The notes under the pieces are model-generated. The model saw nothing but the letters and a program-made list of their open reading frames with translations, ran no database searches and was not told the origin of the DNA. Of a stretch of 64,000 bases of DNA, positions 1-13,493 are shown piece by piece. Source of the DNA: Strongylocentrotus droebachiensis (lineage: Eukaryota > Echinodermata > Echinoidea > Camarodonta > Strongylocentrotidae); NCBI GenBank assembly GCA_035222895.1, contig JAVYIG010000039.1, positions 806,001 to 870,000 on the forward strand, given 5' to 3'. A program made the translations under genes and the position numbers. Position 1 is the first letter of the stretch, and each line of letters begins with the position of its first letter.

Positions 1-1170
1 AAGAAATTTCTTCGAACTAATGTCGTTTATAAGCAAATGAGTAACGAATGGAAGAAAGGGTTTACCAAGCTAGCCTGCAGGGCAAAATTTGCCCGTGACC
101 CCGTGATAATTGCTCTTGTCGTCGACCAATTATCTGCCGAGGATTCGACCTTGGATCGACCCGTAACCCCACATGGAGTTCTTCCGGTTCTCCAAGAAAT
201 GTGACCAAAAAGTGTATGTCACACAGTATAAAAAGAGGGGAAAGGGTATTTTGCAGCGTTTTTCTTGAATGTGTTGGTAGATTAGTTCCCTAATGACGAT
301 TATTAAATAGAGAATTATGATTGATTTTGACTAGATTTGTTTTTCATATATCAATTAGCAAGTCACTTTGATTTTACAGAAGTGTAATTACAGCTTGATG
401 ACAGACATTTAAATACTAACGAAGGGGAACGTGTCATCAATTGTGTTTTAATAATAAATATGGCATCCGGTAGAGTCTTTAAAAAAGGGGAGATCTATAA
501 TACATTTACTTACGGGCGTAAACCTACATTAATTTTATGTCAAAGATTTCAAAGAAACGAATTTAGTTTAAGTTCGGATGATGCAGATAATTTCTTAAAA
601 ACTTAATATTTCGGTTATATTATTATTTTTAGCAACCGTAAACAAATCTCAAGCGGTATATTACTGGCTTTCTAATGCATGGGATGCTATTAGATCTATT
701 TAATACCTTATATCACGGTCACCCCATCCCCCATCCCCCATGAACAAATACTAATAAAGTTTTTTTTTATGAAATAGAATAAAATGAATATTTAAATAAA
801 TGGTGTGAAAATTGTACTTCAAAACTAATCGAATTGGTTTTTGTTTAAGTCATCTTGATTTGATAGTTTAATCAAGGACATTTATGCAATTTGTATACAA
901 AAATTGAGGTGCAAATACAAAATACACACACACTTTTTTTGTGTACATTTATATGTGTGTCGATGTATGGTATAGATGTTGTGCATACGTATCACGCTTT
1001 TCTTATCTCGTATTGTAAGATATTTTGCTTGATTATATCAAATGATTTACCCTTTAGGCCTTCAGATAACTTTCATGTTTAGGGCTCGTGATGCTTTCAA
1101 CATTTTCGTTTACGTTTCGTATACATGAACAACCTGTATCGATGTTTCCATGCCCACTCTTTTCATTTCT

Positions 1171-1205
<35 letters not shown>

Positions 1206-3460
1206 GTTATCTCTATCAACCTCTCTGTCCTATATCAAATACCACCGAAGCTTTCGAAGATAGCTATTTTTGCCATGCCGGGGTCTTTTTTGTAAAGCTG
1301 ACGAATATACATTGTGTAGCCTTCATCGTACTTTTAAAAAATTACTTATTCGAAAAGATCATGAAGTGGGGTATTCAGCAACATCTTATAGAATTTCTAC
1401 GACACTTGCTCTTTTTTTCAATCATTTTTCCTCTCACCTACACTGGTTAAGCCAAGGATAAACTCCTTCGTTCAACTCAAAATGAGAAAATGTGCACCGT
1501 TTACGCGGGATACAGATTTTTAAGAGATGATACATCAAAGGTTCAAATTCGCACCCTTATAAAGGGTGATGCTCTTGTACCTCATTGGCATGCACATTAG
1601 CTCCTTTGTTTCTTAATGTGAAAGCTCCCATTTTCAAATTATTTTCAAAGGAGGTGAGGAGTTAGCGGCGGGGTGATGATACCTGCATCATGAACCCTCA
1701 GGGGTGAGGCTGTATTCGGCGGAAGATGACCATCTTTAATCTAGTTTCGGAAAGACCAAAGAGAGGTATGGGCTGAGAAAGTTTCACAAGATCAATCTAA
1801 AGTACACGTAAGGTCTTGCTTACCTACCTCACCTCTCTCTCTCTCTCTCTCTAAGGAGATTTCTGGGGTGTCAAGGACACAACTAAAAAAAGAGAAGAGA
1901 AGAAAATATGAAATTATTTCAGGATGAATCAGAACACCCGAGGGCTTTTGAATTAACAAACACAGGATCAAAGATATACATCCCCCACCCACATCCACTC
2001 AAAACTCAAAGAGCGAGTTTGATGGGGGAGGGATGAGGATGAGAAGCTGGAGAAGTGACACCACCAAGTTATAGCCCGGTGGCGGTGATGCCGAGTTAGT
2101 GACCGCGTGAAACATATTTCCTGCGGAGTTAAAACGCCGCGTTCCCCCCGGCACTCTACCGAGCTTGTCTCTCAACGCCACGGTACGCGGAGAGTTTGAT
2201 CAGCGCGTATGTTTAATAATACCCCTGTCTTAATGGAGAGAATGGTAAGGATGAAGAAACGGTGAGAAGCTAAACGAATAATTATAATGTGCGGATGATT
2301 AATGTCAGCTATTTTGTTAAATAAGTTTAATGCGATTTAGAGTCAAACATAGAGGGTATTAAAGAGAATGTGGATTTAATCTGTTTTTTATGGGTTATAA
2401 TAAAAGAACTACACACTTATACAAAAATGTGACATCGCATGTACAATCGGATTAAGGTTTAAATACACTTGCGTTTAGCGGTGGAAGAGTGTTCTTCTAG
2501 TAGTCTAAAAATGAATACGGAAAATGAGTGAAAGGGGAAAGACCTAGCTTACGTCAGAAGATAGTAATGAGGACATACAGTTAGCATCAACAGCATGATA
2601 AGGGGGAAAGAGAAGAATATTCCGGTTTGTATAGTTTTCGTTAACAGTAATACGGGACCAGCCCCTTGGAAGATTGAAATAAAAGAAAGGGAAAAAATCA
2701 GCCAATTCCAAAATGTCCCCTGAATTCAAAGAATTTCAAAAAACAGGAGAATATGATCACCAGGTGAGAGTAAAAGGGGACGCAATGGAAGCAAAATAAT
2801 CAACACCAGCGAAACTTCATGAAAACCAGAAGAACGCTGAACAAAAGAGAAAAGGCCTTGATGTTTGTCCCGATGGAATTCTGTCCTAAGGGAAATATTT
2901 TCCTCCACCCCCCCCCCCCATCCCTCCTCCTCCTCCTCCTTTTTCGTTTTTTGTGGTCCGCGAACCCCATTCTTCCCACCTGCTAGTACCAGTGAACGTG
3001 AGGCCCATCGGGTCATGATGAAAGGTCCAGCCAAAGTCGCTGGCGGGTTCCACAGGCGTGACCAGGTGCGAACAGGTACGCTGCAGGGGGGACTGGGTCT
3101 GGCCGTTACATTACATTCAAGACATCAAATTTACAACACCGTTAAACTTGTAAAAGTTTTGATCCGATTTATTATTTTCCTTGAGATTGATAAGTTCAGG
3201 TGACGCGATTTTATAAAGTGCCATGAAGCTGTACTTCGTGTGTATTAATGAGTAGGTGATAACAAGATAAGAGGTGGAGTATGTTAGTGATGAAATATAA
3301 TGAGGGATTTCGAAAGGAAGCCAAAGTCGTATTAAAGTGCAGGGAAAATACAGAAAATAACAATTGAACATTTCAACAAGTAAACGCCATTACCTTCGCA
3401 CATTGAAGCCATAACACGGGACAAGGTTATCATTATAGATAGTATATAGTACAAAGTTCT
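1..3460. other. Gene-free stretch, AT-rich
   Basis: I see no exon I can support. Short CT/GA runs occur near 1174-1204 and 1827-1852, and a poly(C) run followed by a (TCC)n run at about 2909-2940. A TATA-like TATAAAAAG is at 227-235, ahead of a 48-codon ORF at 460-606 that matches nothing I know. The segment 2040-2210 is GC-richer than its surroundings but shows no splice-bounded coding exon. Confidence 0.5.
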
Positions 3461-3469
3461 TTTTGTTTG

Positions 3470-3472
3470 GTA

Positions 3473-3505
<33 letters not shown>

Positions 3506-3582
3506 CTGTAGTATATTATCAGTTTAGTAGTGGTAGTAGTGTAGTAGTAGTAGTAGTAGTAGTAGTAGTAATATTAGTAGTT

Positions 3583-3670
<88 letters not shown>

Positions 3671-3679
3671 AAGTAGTAT

Positions 3680-3730
<51 letters not shown>

Positions 3731-3752
3731 AAGTGGTAGGAGTAGTAGTATG
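3470..3752. repeat. (TAG)n trinucleotide microsatellite
   Basis: About 280 bp of nearly pure TAG/GTA units with sparse A or T interruptions. The interruptions (TAGAAG units at roughly 3624, 3668 and 3728) recur at similar spacing, suggesting internal duplication of blocks. Long ORFs here are homopolymeric artefacts. Confidence 0.97.
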
Positions 3753-4292
3753 AAAAGGAGCAGAAGTAGTGGAAATTGTCGAGGTAGACTCATTTGGAAT
3801 AATAATTATTATTGTTGGAATGTTGTGAACGATGATAAATAGATATAAATAAATATTTTCACTTGTGAAAAAGGTTATATAACTCAATATTGTTTTAATA
3901 AAATGGATTAAAATTTGTTTCCGGTCAACTAGCCCGCCCACTGTCCATTCTGAACAAATCTCGAAACACAGAAGTAGAATCGAAAGATTTTTACTTTCTT
4001 TTTACAGAACTAAGGTCAATCGTGAACGAGAATTAAATCGGCAACGAACGGAAACTCTTGAAATTAATTTGGGCACGGTCATTAGTAGTAAGTTGCGGTC
4101 AGTTGACCACTGTACACAGACTTTGTCTTCTCTTTCCCTGACCCTTGCACGTTTGTGTCCATATCCTTCCGTCATCCACTGGCTAGCCTTACTCACTTTC
4201 TTGTCACTAACTAGTTGCGGATATATATTACCCCAATCAAGAAGTGATGAGAGGCAGGAGAAAGTACAAGTCACCAGTCAAGGTCACGGCTA

Positions 4293-4830
4293 AGAGGAGC
4301 GGGCATCTTAAAGAGTTGGTTGGTTAGGGGGGAGATGGATGGATATGGTGATGGGGAGAGAAACATTGGTGGTGGGTGAAGACGGAAGTAGGAGGAAGAG
4401 GTGGAGGAGGAGGAGGAGGAGGAGGAGGAGGAGATGGAAATGTGGAAGGAGGGAGTAAGGTCAAGAGAGAGTTAAGGTATATTAAACATGTTAAAGAGTT
4501 AATGGTTTATTACGGGGGAGATTAATGGACATCATCATTGGGAGAAAAACATTGATGGAAGAAAGAGGAAAAGGTTGGGGAAGTTTGGTTAGAGGAGGAG
4601 AGAAGTAGAAGGGGGTAGTTGGGGAAGATCAAGTGTAGAAGGGGAATGAAAGTTGAGAGAGCGGGCATCTTAAAGAGGTGGCTGGTTTAATAGGGAAGAT
4701 CGAAATATTGACATGATTGGTGGTGGAAGGAAGGAAGATGGCTAGAGGAGTTTGGTAGGAGGAGGATGGATATAGATGTGAAAATGTAGAGGGAATGAAG
4801 GATATGCTCGAAAAAGACACGATGGAGATT
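4293..4830. repeat. Degenerate tandem repeat, about 180 bp, three copies
   Basis: The words GCGGGCATCTTAAAGAG and a following TGG..TTTA.TA.GGG.AGAT segment recur at about 4297, 4481 (diverged) and 4658. Spacing is close to 180 bp and each copy is followed by purine-rich sequence with ACATTG and GGTGG motifs. Copy 1 also holds a (GGA)n run at 4401-4432. Confidence 0.6.
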
Positions 4831-5759
4831 TGGTGGTATAATATTTTAGACAAGATATAACAAATTTATCTGACATTTTACAGGGGGAAAAATCCTATGG
4901 TAACCAGGTGAGAAAAAATGGGCTGTTGTCGGAGATGAGAGGATGTATAATGTCGATTTTTTAATTTTTTGTTTAATTAGAAGGGTAGTGGTAACGACCA
5001 TCCTGGCGGCGACGACGACGACGACGATGATGATAGTAATGGTGATGATGATTAAGATGTTGTGGCTGATGGTGATGATGACCTAGTTTAGGAGTAAGTG
5101 AATGAGAAGGAGGAATACAATACCAATGATGTTGGTAACAAAAACTCAGACAGGGGTCAGTTAAAAAGAAGCTATGCTTTTAATAGCTATGTTTCTTTTA
5201 CTAGTAACAAATTATTATTTTCGATTGCTAATCAGTAGTTGAAAAGCGAAAGTTAATATCTTAAATATGTAAGTGAATCTGAAATAATAATTAAGAGGGG
5301 ATATAATTTTGCAATTCCAAGCCGGTCATTTTTTTTACTCATGATTCCCGCCTTAACCATCACGACCAATGTCAATAAACAAAGAGGCTCTGATGGTAAT
5401 GATATGAGACATCATGATGAGACCCAAGTGAAATATTTTAGGCAATGCGGCTTCGGAATGTTTTATCTTGGGGGAGTGGGGGTGGGGGGCAGAAGGAGCC
5501 TTGTCATACCCGGTAGAACATTTTTATTACCTCTCTGGTATACCCAACTCCCCTTTTTCGGATCGTAGGGACGAAGAATGGGACGTTTGACGGGCTAATG
5601 AAGGAAGGATTCGCCTGGCTCTGGAATATTTTCATATTTATTTGGTTTGCACCTGACTCTGTCAGCTCCCGCGATGGCCAGATGCCGCGTGAATGACAAC
5701 CGGCTTTCACGACAGTGGTTGTCAGGATGCGGGGAAGACGGAGATGGAGATTGAGAGAA

Positions 5760-6075
5760 AGACAACAAAATGGTTGGAAGAGAGAGAGAGAGTGAGAGGG
5801 AGAGGGGGGAGAACCGGAGGGGAGAGCAAGAGAAGATGAGGAGAGAGAGAGAGTCGGAGAGAGGGAGAGAGAGAGAGGGGGAACCGGAGGGGAGAGCAAC
5901 AGAATATTAAGAGAGAGATAGTCGGAGAGAGAGAGAGAGAGAGAACCGGAGGGGAGAGCAAGAGAATATTGGGAGAGATAGTCGGAGAGAGAGAGAGGGA
6001 GAGAGAACCGGAGGGGAGAGCAAGAGAATATTAGGAGAGATAGTCGGAGAGAGAGAGAGAGAGAGAGAGAACCGT
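5760..6075. repeat. Purine-rich minisatellite, unit about 62-70 bp
   Basis: The word GAACCGGAGGGGAGAGCA recurs at 5811, 5881, 5943 and 6005, with a broken fifth copy near 6069. Each copy is followed by AGAATATT..GAGAGATAGTCGG and a GA run. The strand is almost purely purine, so the long minus-strand ORFs over it (Ser/Leu-rich) are artefacts. Confidence 0.9.
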
Positions 6076-6698
6076 AAAGAGATAGAGTAAGAGAGAAACA
6101 AAGAAATGGATACAGACAGAAAGAAAGAAAGAAAGAAAGAGCAAGATGACGGGAAGGAGGTGGAGGAAGGAAGGAAGGAAGGAGGAAGGGAGGGAGTGGA
6201 GGGATGAAGACAGAGAGAGAGAGAGAGAGTTTGTACATTTGAAATATGGATACATTGTATAGATGTGTGCTATGAGCGAGAGTGAGATGGGTGTGTGACT
6301 GTTCCTGAAAGAGGGGGAAGAGAGCAGATAAGTGATGAACGGATGGAATGCATTTATAATGAAATAGATTCTAGTATCAAATAACACTTCAATTCTGGGA
6401 AGAGGGTGTAATAGGCAAATATTGAGGAAGACACATACAGATATTGACAGATATAGGGAGGCAGAAATAGATAAAGACATGGAGAGGCGATAAATAAAGA
6501 GCGATGGTGAAGAGGAGGAGGAGGAGGAATGTACTAGAGCGATGTTGAATTACAAGAAATGTAAATTAATGGCCAGCCCCTCCCCCCCCCTCCTCCTCAT
6601 TGCATGGTCATTATTGTGCATTTACTTGATTTGTTCCAATAGTTCCATTTTGATTTTTTTTTTTTTTTCTAAGAAAGATTCAGGCAAGCAACATGTTG

Positions 6699-7478
6699 TT
6701 AAAGCCCAAGTCCACTCCAAAAATAACTTACTTTCAATAGAACCAGAGAAATCAGACAAACCAATAAAAAAAAGTTTGAGCAAAATCGGATAACTAATAA
6801 GAAAGTTATGAATTTTAAATGACATGAAAAACTTTGAAAATCACTACACAAATTGGCAACTCACTCATGAGTCTATGACGTATGGTCCTCACTAACCACT
6901 TATTATTTTCTTTATATTGATAATATAAATTTCCTATTTTCACCCTAAAAATCTTATTTCTTCACACCAGTATCCAAGTTAGATTTTTAGTAATATGTTT
7001 TTGTGTGGATGCACAAATAAAAAGTAATTTTTGTCTAGTTAAATCATGAAAAATTGAATTTTTATAAACTATTTATATAAAAATCAATAATTATGAATAT
7101 ACAATATTCAGAAAATAGTATCAATTTTTCAAAATTCATAAAAGTTTTTGGGAAATGTCATGCACGCAATATGATACAAATCATATAACCTGGGCAAAGG
7201 CATGGGGAAATCTAGTTTTGGGGGATAAAAAGGGAAATTAATGGGATTAAACTATATGAAGCAATTAATAAGTTGTGAGGACATGACGTCACAAACTGAT
7301 AACCATCTTGGCAATTTGTGTTGTGAATCTCATTGTTTCATAGTTTTACATACTTTTTCAAAAATTCATAACTTTCTTATTAGTTATTCGATTTTGCTCA
7401 AACTTTTTTTGATTGGTTTGTCTGATTTTTCTGCTTTTATTGAAAGTAAATTATTTTTCGAGTGGACTTGTCCTTTAA
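6699..7478. mobile_element. Fold-back (MITE-like) element with long terminal inverted repeats, TTAA ends
   Basis: The left end TTAAAGCCCAAGTCCACTC and the right end GAGTGGACTTGTCCTTTAA are inverted copies. The inverted similarity extends about 150-180 bp inward on each side (CTTTCAATAGAA and AAGTTTGAGCAAAATCGGAT on the left, their complements on the right). The roughly 400-bp centre is AT-rich with no ORF. TTAA at both ends suggests piggyBac-type insertion, an inference. A related half-element is at 20160-20330. Confidence 0.85.
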
Positions 7479-10400
7479 GTAAGCTGTTACAAAAAAATCA
7501 ATGACAATTTTAAAAAGGAGACATATACCTATCATCGCAGTTATGTTTGTATAAGGCAATGCATTTGCTTACTACGTCCGCTCAGCAAGTGTTCGTCGAC
7601 AACGCAGCGTTACCTTTTTGTTACTTATTTACTATTAGACCCCTCCCCATATTTTGTTTTCTCATTTTACTTGGTTTTTATTTCATGATGCCTGCCATGT
7701 CGCTCCTTCTTTCGTTTTTTGCGTTGTCATTGAAGAAAAAAGCACAATAATGTTTTTCAGAACATTTTCGTACATGATCACCTAACATCTTAGCGCTTTT
7801 TGTCCATTTTATGGGTTGTCGCCCCCTCCCCCCTCCCAATTTTGATTTTTCTTGGTTTTACTTAAACGATCGACAACAATTTCTTTCCTCGTCTTATAAT
7901 ATACTGTTTTCAATATCTGCTGTCATTGGTGTTTTCTGAGTAATTTTCTTTCTCCAATTCACCGTCTCCCTTTAACCTTGGCCCCTTCCCTCATACTTCA
8001 TCAGTCTCTTTGACAAAACTCTCTCCCTTTCCCCCTGGAGTCCACCAAAAGGTCCCCCTTGTCCACCACACGCGTCCCCCGCAACACCAGGAAACAGATT
8101 TCGGTTCCCCGCCAGGACTATTCCATTTCGGCTTTCTATTTTCGTCGGCATTCCTCGCGCGTTTGATTCCGGACCGCTTGACCGTCACCGATTTGACCAT
8201 TTGGGATGGACACTGGGGAACAAAACCGTGCATTCTGCTTCTAAAAGTACATCTTCGAGGGGTCGCACGTGACTTGTTTTGGCCTTGACCTTCTCCCCGG
8301 CTCGGAAATCGGGTCATTTGCCCCCGAGCGCAATATTGTCATATTTCTTTCAGCGCGCTGCGTGTTTCTTTTTCGAAGCAGGCGAAATTCATTTTGTACT
8401 TTTTTCCGCGTACAGACAAGCGCTAACGATGTGGTCTGCTCAGCAGATCACGTGATTCTGATTTTCATGAAGGGGATCCTTCCGGGAGGGTGGTTCTTTG
8501 GCCGAATTTATTTTGGACGTACATGTATGTTTATATAATGCTACCGATTTATATACGTATGCCTCCCCCCCCCCCCCCCCCCCCCCTCCTCCCCCTTCCC
8601 CTGACGCTCCCTTCACGAATATGGATCGGCGTAAATGATTGCATTAATGAACATGATTCGAACATTAAAAATAAAGTTTTTAAGACTAGAGTACATCGTA
8701 AGTGGGGAAATGATAATGCTGCCTTGGGAATTGCAATTCACCTTTGTAGGTAAATTATGCAAGTCAAATGTCGTCAAGGGCCTCTCAATTATCAAAAACA
8801 AAACAAAAAAAATATATTTGGAATAAGATCATTAAATGGTCTACAAGACAAGAGACGAGGAGTGTCTGGGCTGGAAAGACCGAACTGAGAGCTATGGCAG
8901 TTCCATCATAACGTTATAGTGGAGTCGGCAACTAGAGAGGGGGTGAGATGTGACCCCCCCCCCCCCCCCTCGCCCCCCTCCCATTCTAATTTTCTTTAAA
9001 CAAATGTTTTATTTAAGTGCCTTGTCTACAAAAAAAAAATCTCGCTTTGACCGTTGTATCCATCTTTATTGAACATCTGTTGGTAAGATCTGACGCAACA
9101 GGTATAACAAAAATTTGGCACATTTGAAATTCAAGTCCATCTCTGATAGTTGCCACTTGTTTTTCGTTTGTTTTGCCTTGTATGTGTGTGTGTTGTTGTT
9201 TTTTGTCTTTTATTTGGTTTTGCCTCTCATCTTTTTTTTCTTCTTATTTGTCGGAAAACTGTGTCAAGAATCATGATTTACTCATAATGACCTATGTGAC
9301 CCAAGTCATCTATTTTATAGTTATCACATTTGATAAATTTATCAATCTATGTACCCATTCGTTTTGTATATTGCTAGTGCAAATTAATGTTATCTATCTA
9401 TCTATAAATATATCTATCTATCGATCTATCAGTCTCTCTTTCTCCCAATCTACTGTTATACCTGTCTATCTACATTCTATAGAATCCCTGTCAGAATATT
9501 TTAGTTACGAGGGCATGAAGATTCCTGTCATTTGAATTCAAACTTACAAACAACCATTGTGATAACCAGCGGTTTCTCAAGATGACAGTCCTTCGCCTGA
9601 GATCGCCGGGGTTAATTCTCTGGGTCTCCCATCCGAACAAAGAATCACATGGGGGAGCAGTGTCGGAGTAAAAAGGGGCACCCCCCCCCCCCTTCTAATT
9701 CGAGTGGTGAAAAAAGCGAGGAAAAAAGAGAAAGGGGAAAGGAGAAAGCGAAACGGACGAGAAAAGAAAACGTCTGACCCACGTCCCCTCACCCTCCGCC
9801 AGTCTTGAAAATTCGCATTACATTTTCCGTAAAAGACCGATGCCCCCCCCCCCCCCCCCAATCGTTCATGTGCCCCCTCAATAGAAAGACACACGCTACG
9901 CCTCTGTGGGGAAAGGGCATTACTTCATCACTCCTCGGCCCACGGTTACTCCGTAACTCAAAGTTCCGTGGCTTGACCAAAAAAATGTAACGGGTGAACT
10001 TGGGATGTCGTGTACTTTTTCATTCTTCTTCCTTCCTTTCTCTAACTTGTCTTTGATCTTCCTCGGACGACTTCATGTGAATGGAAGGAGAAAGAGAGGT
10101 TGTTCTTGAACCCCACCCCCCCCCCTCTCTCTCTCTCTCTATCACTGTCAGATAAAGGTTAAAATAGGGGGAATTATTGATATTCTCCAAACAAACCTAC
10201 TGCCGTACTCAATGGCTTGATGTGATAGTACGTGGGAACATTTAGTAGATAAACTTTCATAAAATTAATGCACTTTTCATCCATGCACTACAGTATCGCA
10301 TCATACTGTAACTTATGTTCTAAAATAGAGGGGTTCTGTTTCAAATCATATCATTCTTTCTTCAAAATTCAATGTTCAACCCTTTTCCCTCTATGCACCT

Positions 10401-10999
10401 CTTTCCTCCACCCCTTCCACCCCCCCCCCCCCCCCCTCCCCGTAGTACTTTAGTAAACCAAGAGTATAAAGACAGTGTATTGATAGAAAGCCAGATAGAC
10501 TGATAGGTAGAAGAATAGACGGATAAATGGACCCTTTGGTTTGGACGGGAGAGTCGCTGAAGCCTCGAAACCCCTAGCCACTTTTAATGGTCATTTGGGG
10601 GGAGGGGTTCGAAGTATAGCTCATTTTCCGCAATTTTCCGAAAATGTGGTAAATATTGAACGGACCCATGTTTAGGGATATTTTGGTTAAAAATGGGACC
10701 CATGTTTAGGGACTTTTTGTGAAAAAGTGACCCATTATAGCGGCACACCCAGAATGTCTTTATTTGAGTACCCCCCTCCATCCCCCCCCCCCCCCCCGGG
10801 TAAATGGGTAGATATGTTGGAAATCTCATCCATTATAAGTAGGCCCATTTTATGCTAGAAAAAGAAAGAAATTGTGCAAATTATGATTCATGATATAAAT
10901 TATGCAATGCGGCAAGTTAACCCCGAAAATATCGGAGAAAGTACTTTAATTTTTCCAAGCACGTGGGCTCTCAAGCGATCTTGTGTGAGATAAGACATT

Positions 11000-11252
11000 T
11001 ACAAAATGGATGTATTTCTCAGTGACCTGAAATTGAACTTTGGACTTTCTATCAGTGCATGATCTTGAAATGTTCTTGTTGTTAAAACATAAATAATATT
11101 CGAAACAATAACTGAAACAGAGGAAATCAGTTAATTTCTAAACGCTTTCTGAGTTAGAGAACGGGATACATTTACAAAATGGACGTGTTTCTCAGTGACC
11201 TAAAATTGAACTCTGGACTTTATATTGCATGATCTTGAAAAATTCTTGTGCA
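11000..11252. repeat. Direct duplication of about 75 bp
   Basis: The segment at about 11001-11080 (AAAATGGATGTATTTCTCAG, then GTGACC and TGCATGATCTTGAAA) recurs diverged at 11175-11250. The copies are about 170 bp apart and in the same orientation. Confidence 0.75.
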
Positions 11253-11828
11253 TCTCATATTTTCTACACCTTACACCAAAACAATTTTACCCAACAAAAT
11301 AAACATCTGCTTTGAAATAAGTAAAATTGGAAAGGGTGATGGAACATATTTTAGAGTGCCACAGTATCAACTTCCACCTCACGCTTCAATCGGCAGCTGC
11401 TGGGTTTTATTACACAAGACCCATGTTCTGTTTCTCAATTGGGATGAATTCAGTAAACGTCAATCCAAATGAACTTTTCTTCAACTTTACACCCTTTTCC
11501 ACTTTGCATTTTGGTATTCATTTCATTTTGCAAATCATATTTGCCCCGGATATTTTCCAGTCTTTTCGAGGGGCGCGGGTGGTCCCAAACTTGGCCATTT
11601 TAAGGGTTTCCAAGTGAGATGGCCGTTTGCCCCTTTTGAATAATTTGTTCACCCCTCAGTTCCTTTGCCTACTTAGTCATCCTATTGTCTCTATTTCCTT
11701 TACCTGTACTGATGATAATTATTATTATATTCACATACTAAGAATCTTGCTCTACGATTGGTCAAAAGTAAATCACGTGATGAAAGATAGTTCGCCTATT
11801 ATTGATGGGAGAAGCAAAAAGTTCGTTA

Positions 11829-11865
11829 CACTGTGTAGATAGTACTACTATCTACACAGTGCAAC
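11829..11865. repeat. Short perfect palindrome
   Basis: CACTGTGTAGATAGT is followed directly by ACTATCTACACAGTG, a hairpin with a 15-bp stem and almost no loop. It resembles the tip of a miniature inverted-repeat element. Confidence 0.8.
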
Positions 11866-12090
11866 GCACTTTCACTGAAGATTATCCAAAAGCGCACTAA
11901 AACAGGCGTAATTAAGCGCGCATTACCAATGAGCGCAATTAAAGAAAACACATGCGCGCACCGTACCCTCAAGGGGTTGGGTTAAACTTTTAACTTTTTT
12001 GGTGAGAATTTGGGCCTAGGTGTCTTTTATTTAGATGCATACACGTCCTTTTCTTTTTGTAGTTAAATTGTTTTAGATGTGGAATATAAA

Positions 12091-12257
12091 GCAAATAATC
12101 ACCTTTTGGTTTCAGGCGATGGCAAACTATCACTTCCTCGTCGATCAGAATGTTTACGCTATCTTTCCTCAGCTTCGCTTCGGAAAGATAGCTACATCCA
12201 GATCGCCTCGGAAGTGATAGTTTGTCCCATCACCTTCACCAACGGTAGTTATTTGCT
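12091..12257. mobile_element. Fold-back element, 167 bp
   Basis: GCAAATAA.. at 12091 pairs with ..TTATTTGC at 12257, and AAACTATCACTTCC pairs with GGAAGTGATAGTTT further in. The centre GCTATCTTTCC..GGAAAGATAGC is itself a hairpin, so nearly the whole segment folds back on itself. Confidence 0.8.
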
Positions 12258-13493
12258 TACTATCATTTATCAACTCAGTCAGTTCAACTTCTAAAAATCG
12301 ACCCCGAGACGCCATAATCCTGTCAGATACAAACCACGTGAGGGCGCAAGTACAATACAAAATTCAACCACTGATCTCTCTGGAGAAGAAAAAAAGTAGA
12401 TCGGTGGATTCAATATAGCCATGATGGTTCTGTCATTTTTGTGCTTCAAAAAACGAAAATAATTTCTATTCCTCGAATGAAGGAGATGATAAGGGAAGAG
12501 AAATAGAAAGTGAATACTGTGGTATTTGAACAGTAATGTTGTTTGCAGTGGCCTAGCGCCAGCTACGATGGACCGAGAAAGTAGTTGAGAATAAAGATGG
12601 CTAAAACCAAAAGAATATAGACTAGACTTGTCATTGCTATGTCCCATATTTAAGTTACTTCCAAGGTATAAACAATCGGTTACTACAAATACAATCAAAA
12701 TATTCTCGATTAAGTAGTCGTTGATAAATTTCTTTATAAAGTTTATTGTATGCTCATTCAAAAACATTTCCTTCCTAATTTCTTACATCATAATATCAAT
12801 TTCGAAATAGTTCTATAAGGTTCTAAAAATTCTGAGTAATTTCAAAAACATATAACACGGAAATGTAGCTAATGGATTAAGTGATTGAAAATGAAAAATC
12901 TAACCTCTACTGTGGAAAGAAAATAGGCACAGATTACTATAATGTACGCGTTTAAAGACTAAATTTTAGCTGATATTGCTATCGATGGGATTTGAGTACA
13001 AAATACTTACGACTTAAAACAGTTTAATGTAAGTCCCTCAATATTGAACATTAGCCTCATATTTCTATACCTGATTTTACAAATTAATTCAATATTCTTT
13101 CGGTCTTTTTCTTTGTGTGTATATATATTTGTTTACACAAAAGAAAAATGTCATCATGAATTCGATGTTGACATTTACCCCCACCCCTTTTCCCTCCGTA
13201 ACATAATTGTTTCGCATTTAAAAATCTACACTATATTTGTTGTATATATAAAAGACTGCGTTCTTTAACATTAAGTCGGTGTGAGTACAAAGATCAAACT
13301 ATGAACCATTAATACGACTTGTGTAAAGTCATGATGTCACGTACAACACAGTTCTGAATACTTTACAAGACGCTTATGATAACTTGTATTTTAACGACAA
13401 GACATTAAAAACATGTCATGTCATAATATCCTGGGTAAAATATCGTATAACTCATGTTGAGGGAAGAGACCAAATTGGATAAACAAATTCATG

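Larger units (their letters stand above)
7480..12090. other. Gene-free stretch with poly(C) tracts
   Basis: No supported exon. Poly(C) runs interrupt the sequence near 8567-8586, 8956-8970, 9680-9692, 9843-9859, 10115-10127, 10420-10437 and 10781-10797. A GATA/CTAT-like run is at 9394-9430. The segment 7990-8540 is GC-richer and has overlapping ORFs on both strands, but no recognisable protein or splice-consistent exon. Confidence 0.5.

Noticed and set aside
3463..3941. ORFs of poly-Val, poly-Thr or poly-Leu
   Set aside because: These are readings of a TAG trinucleotide repeat in different frames, with no splice context or conserved sequence.
5504..6238. 244-codon minus-strand ORF
   Set aside because: Mostly Ser/Leu/Pro produced by the purine-rich minisatellite on the opposite strand.
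7991..8540. Overlapping ORFs in a GC-rich island
   Set aside because: ORFs on both strands reflect low stop-codon frequency. No motif or splice-bounded exon supports a protein.
12291..12767. 158-codon minus-strand ORF
   Set aside because: Its composition looks like translated AT-rich noncoding DNA, it overlaps the end of a fold-back element region, and no family signature is visible.
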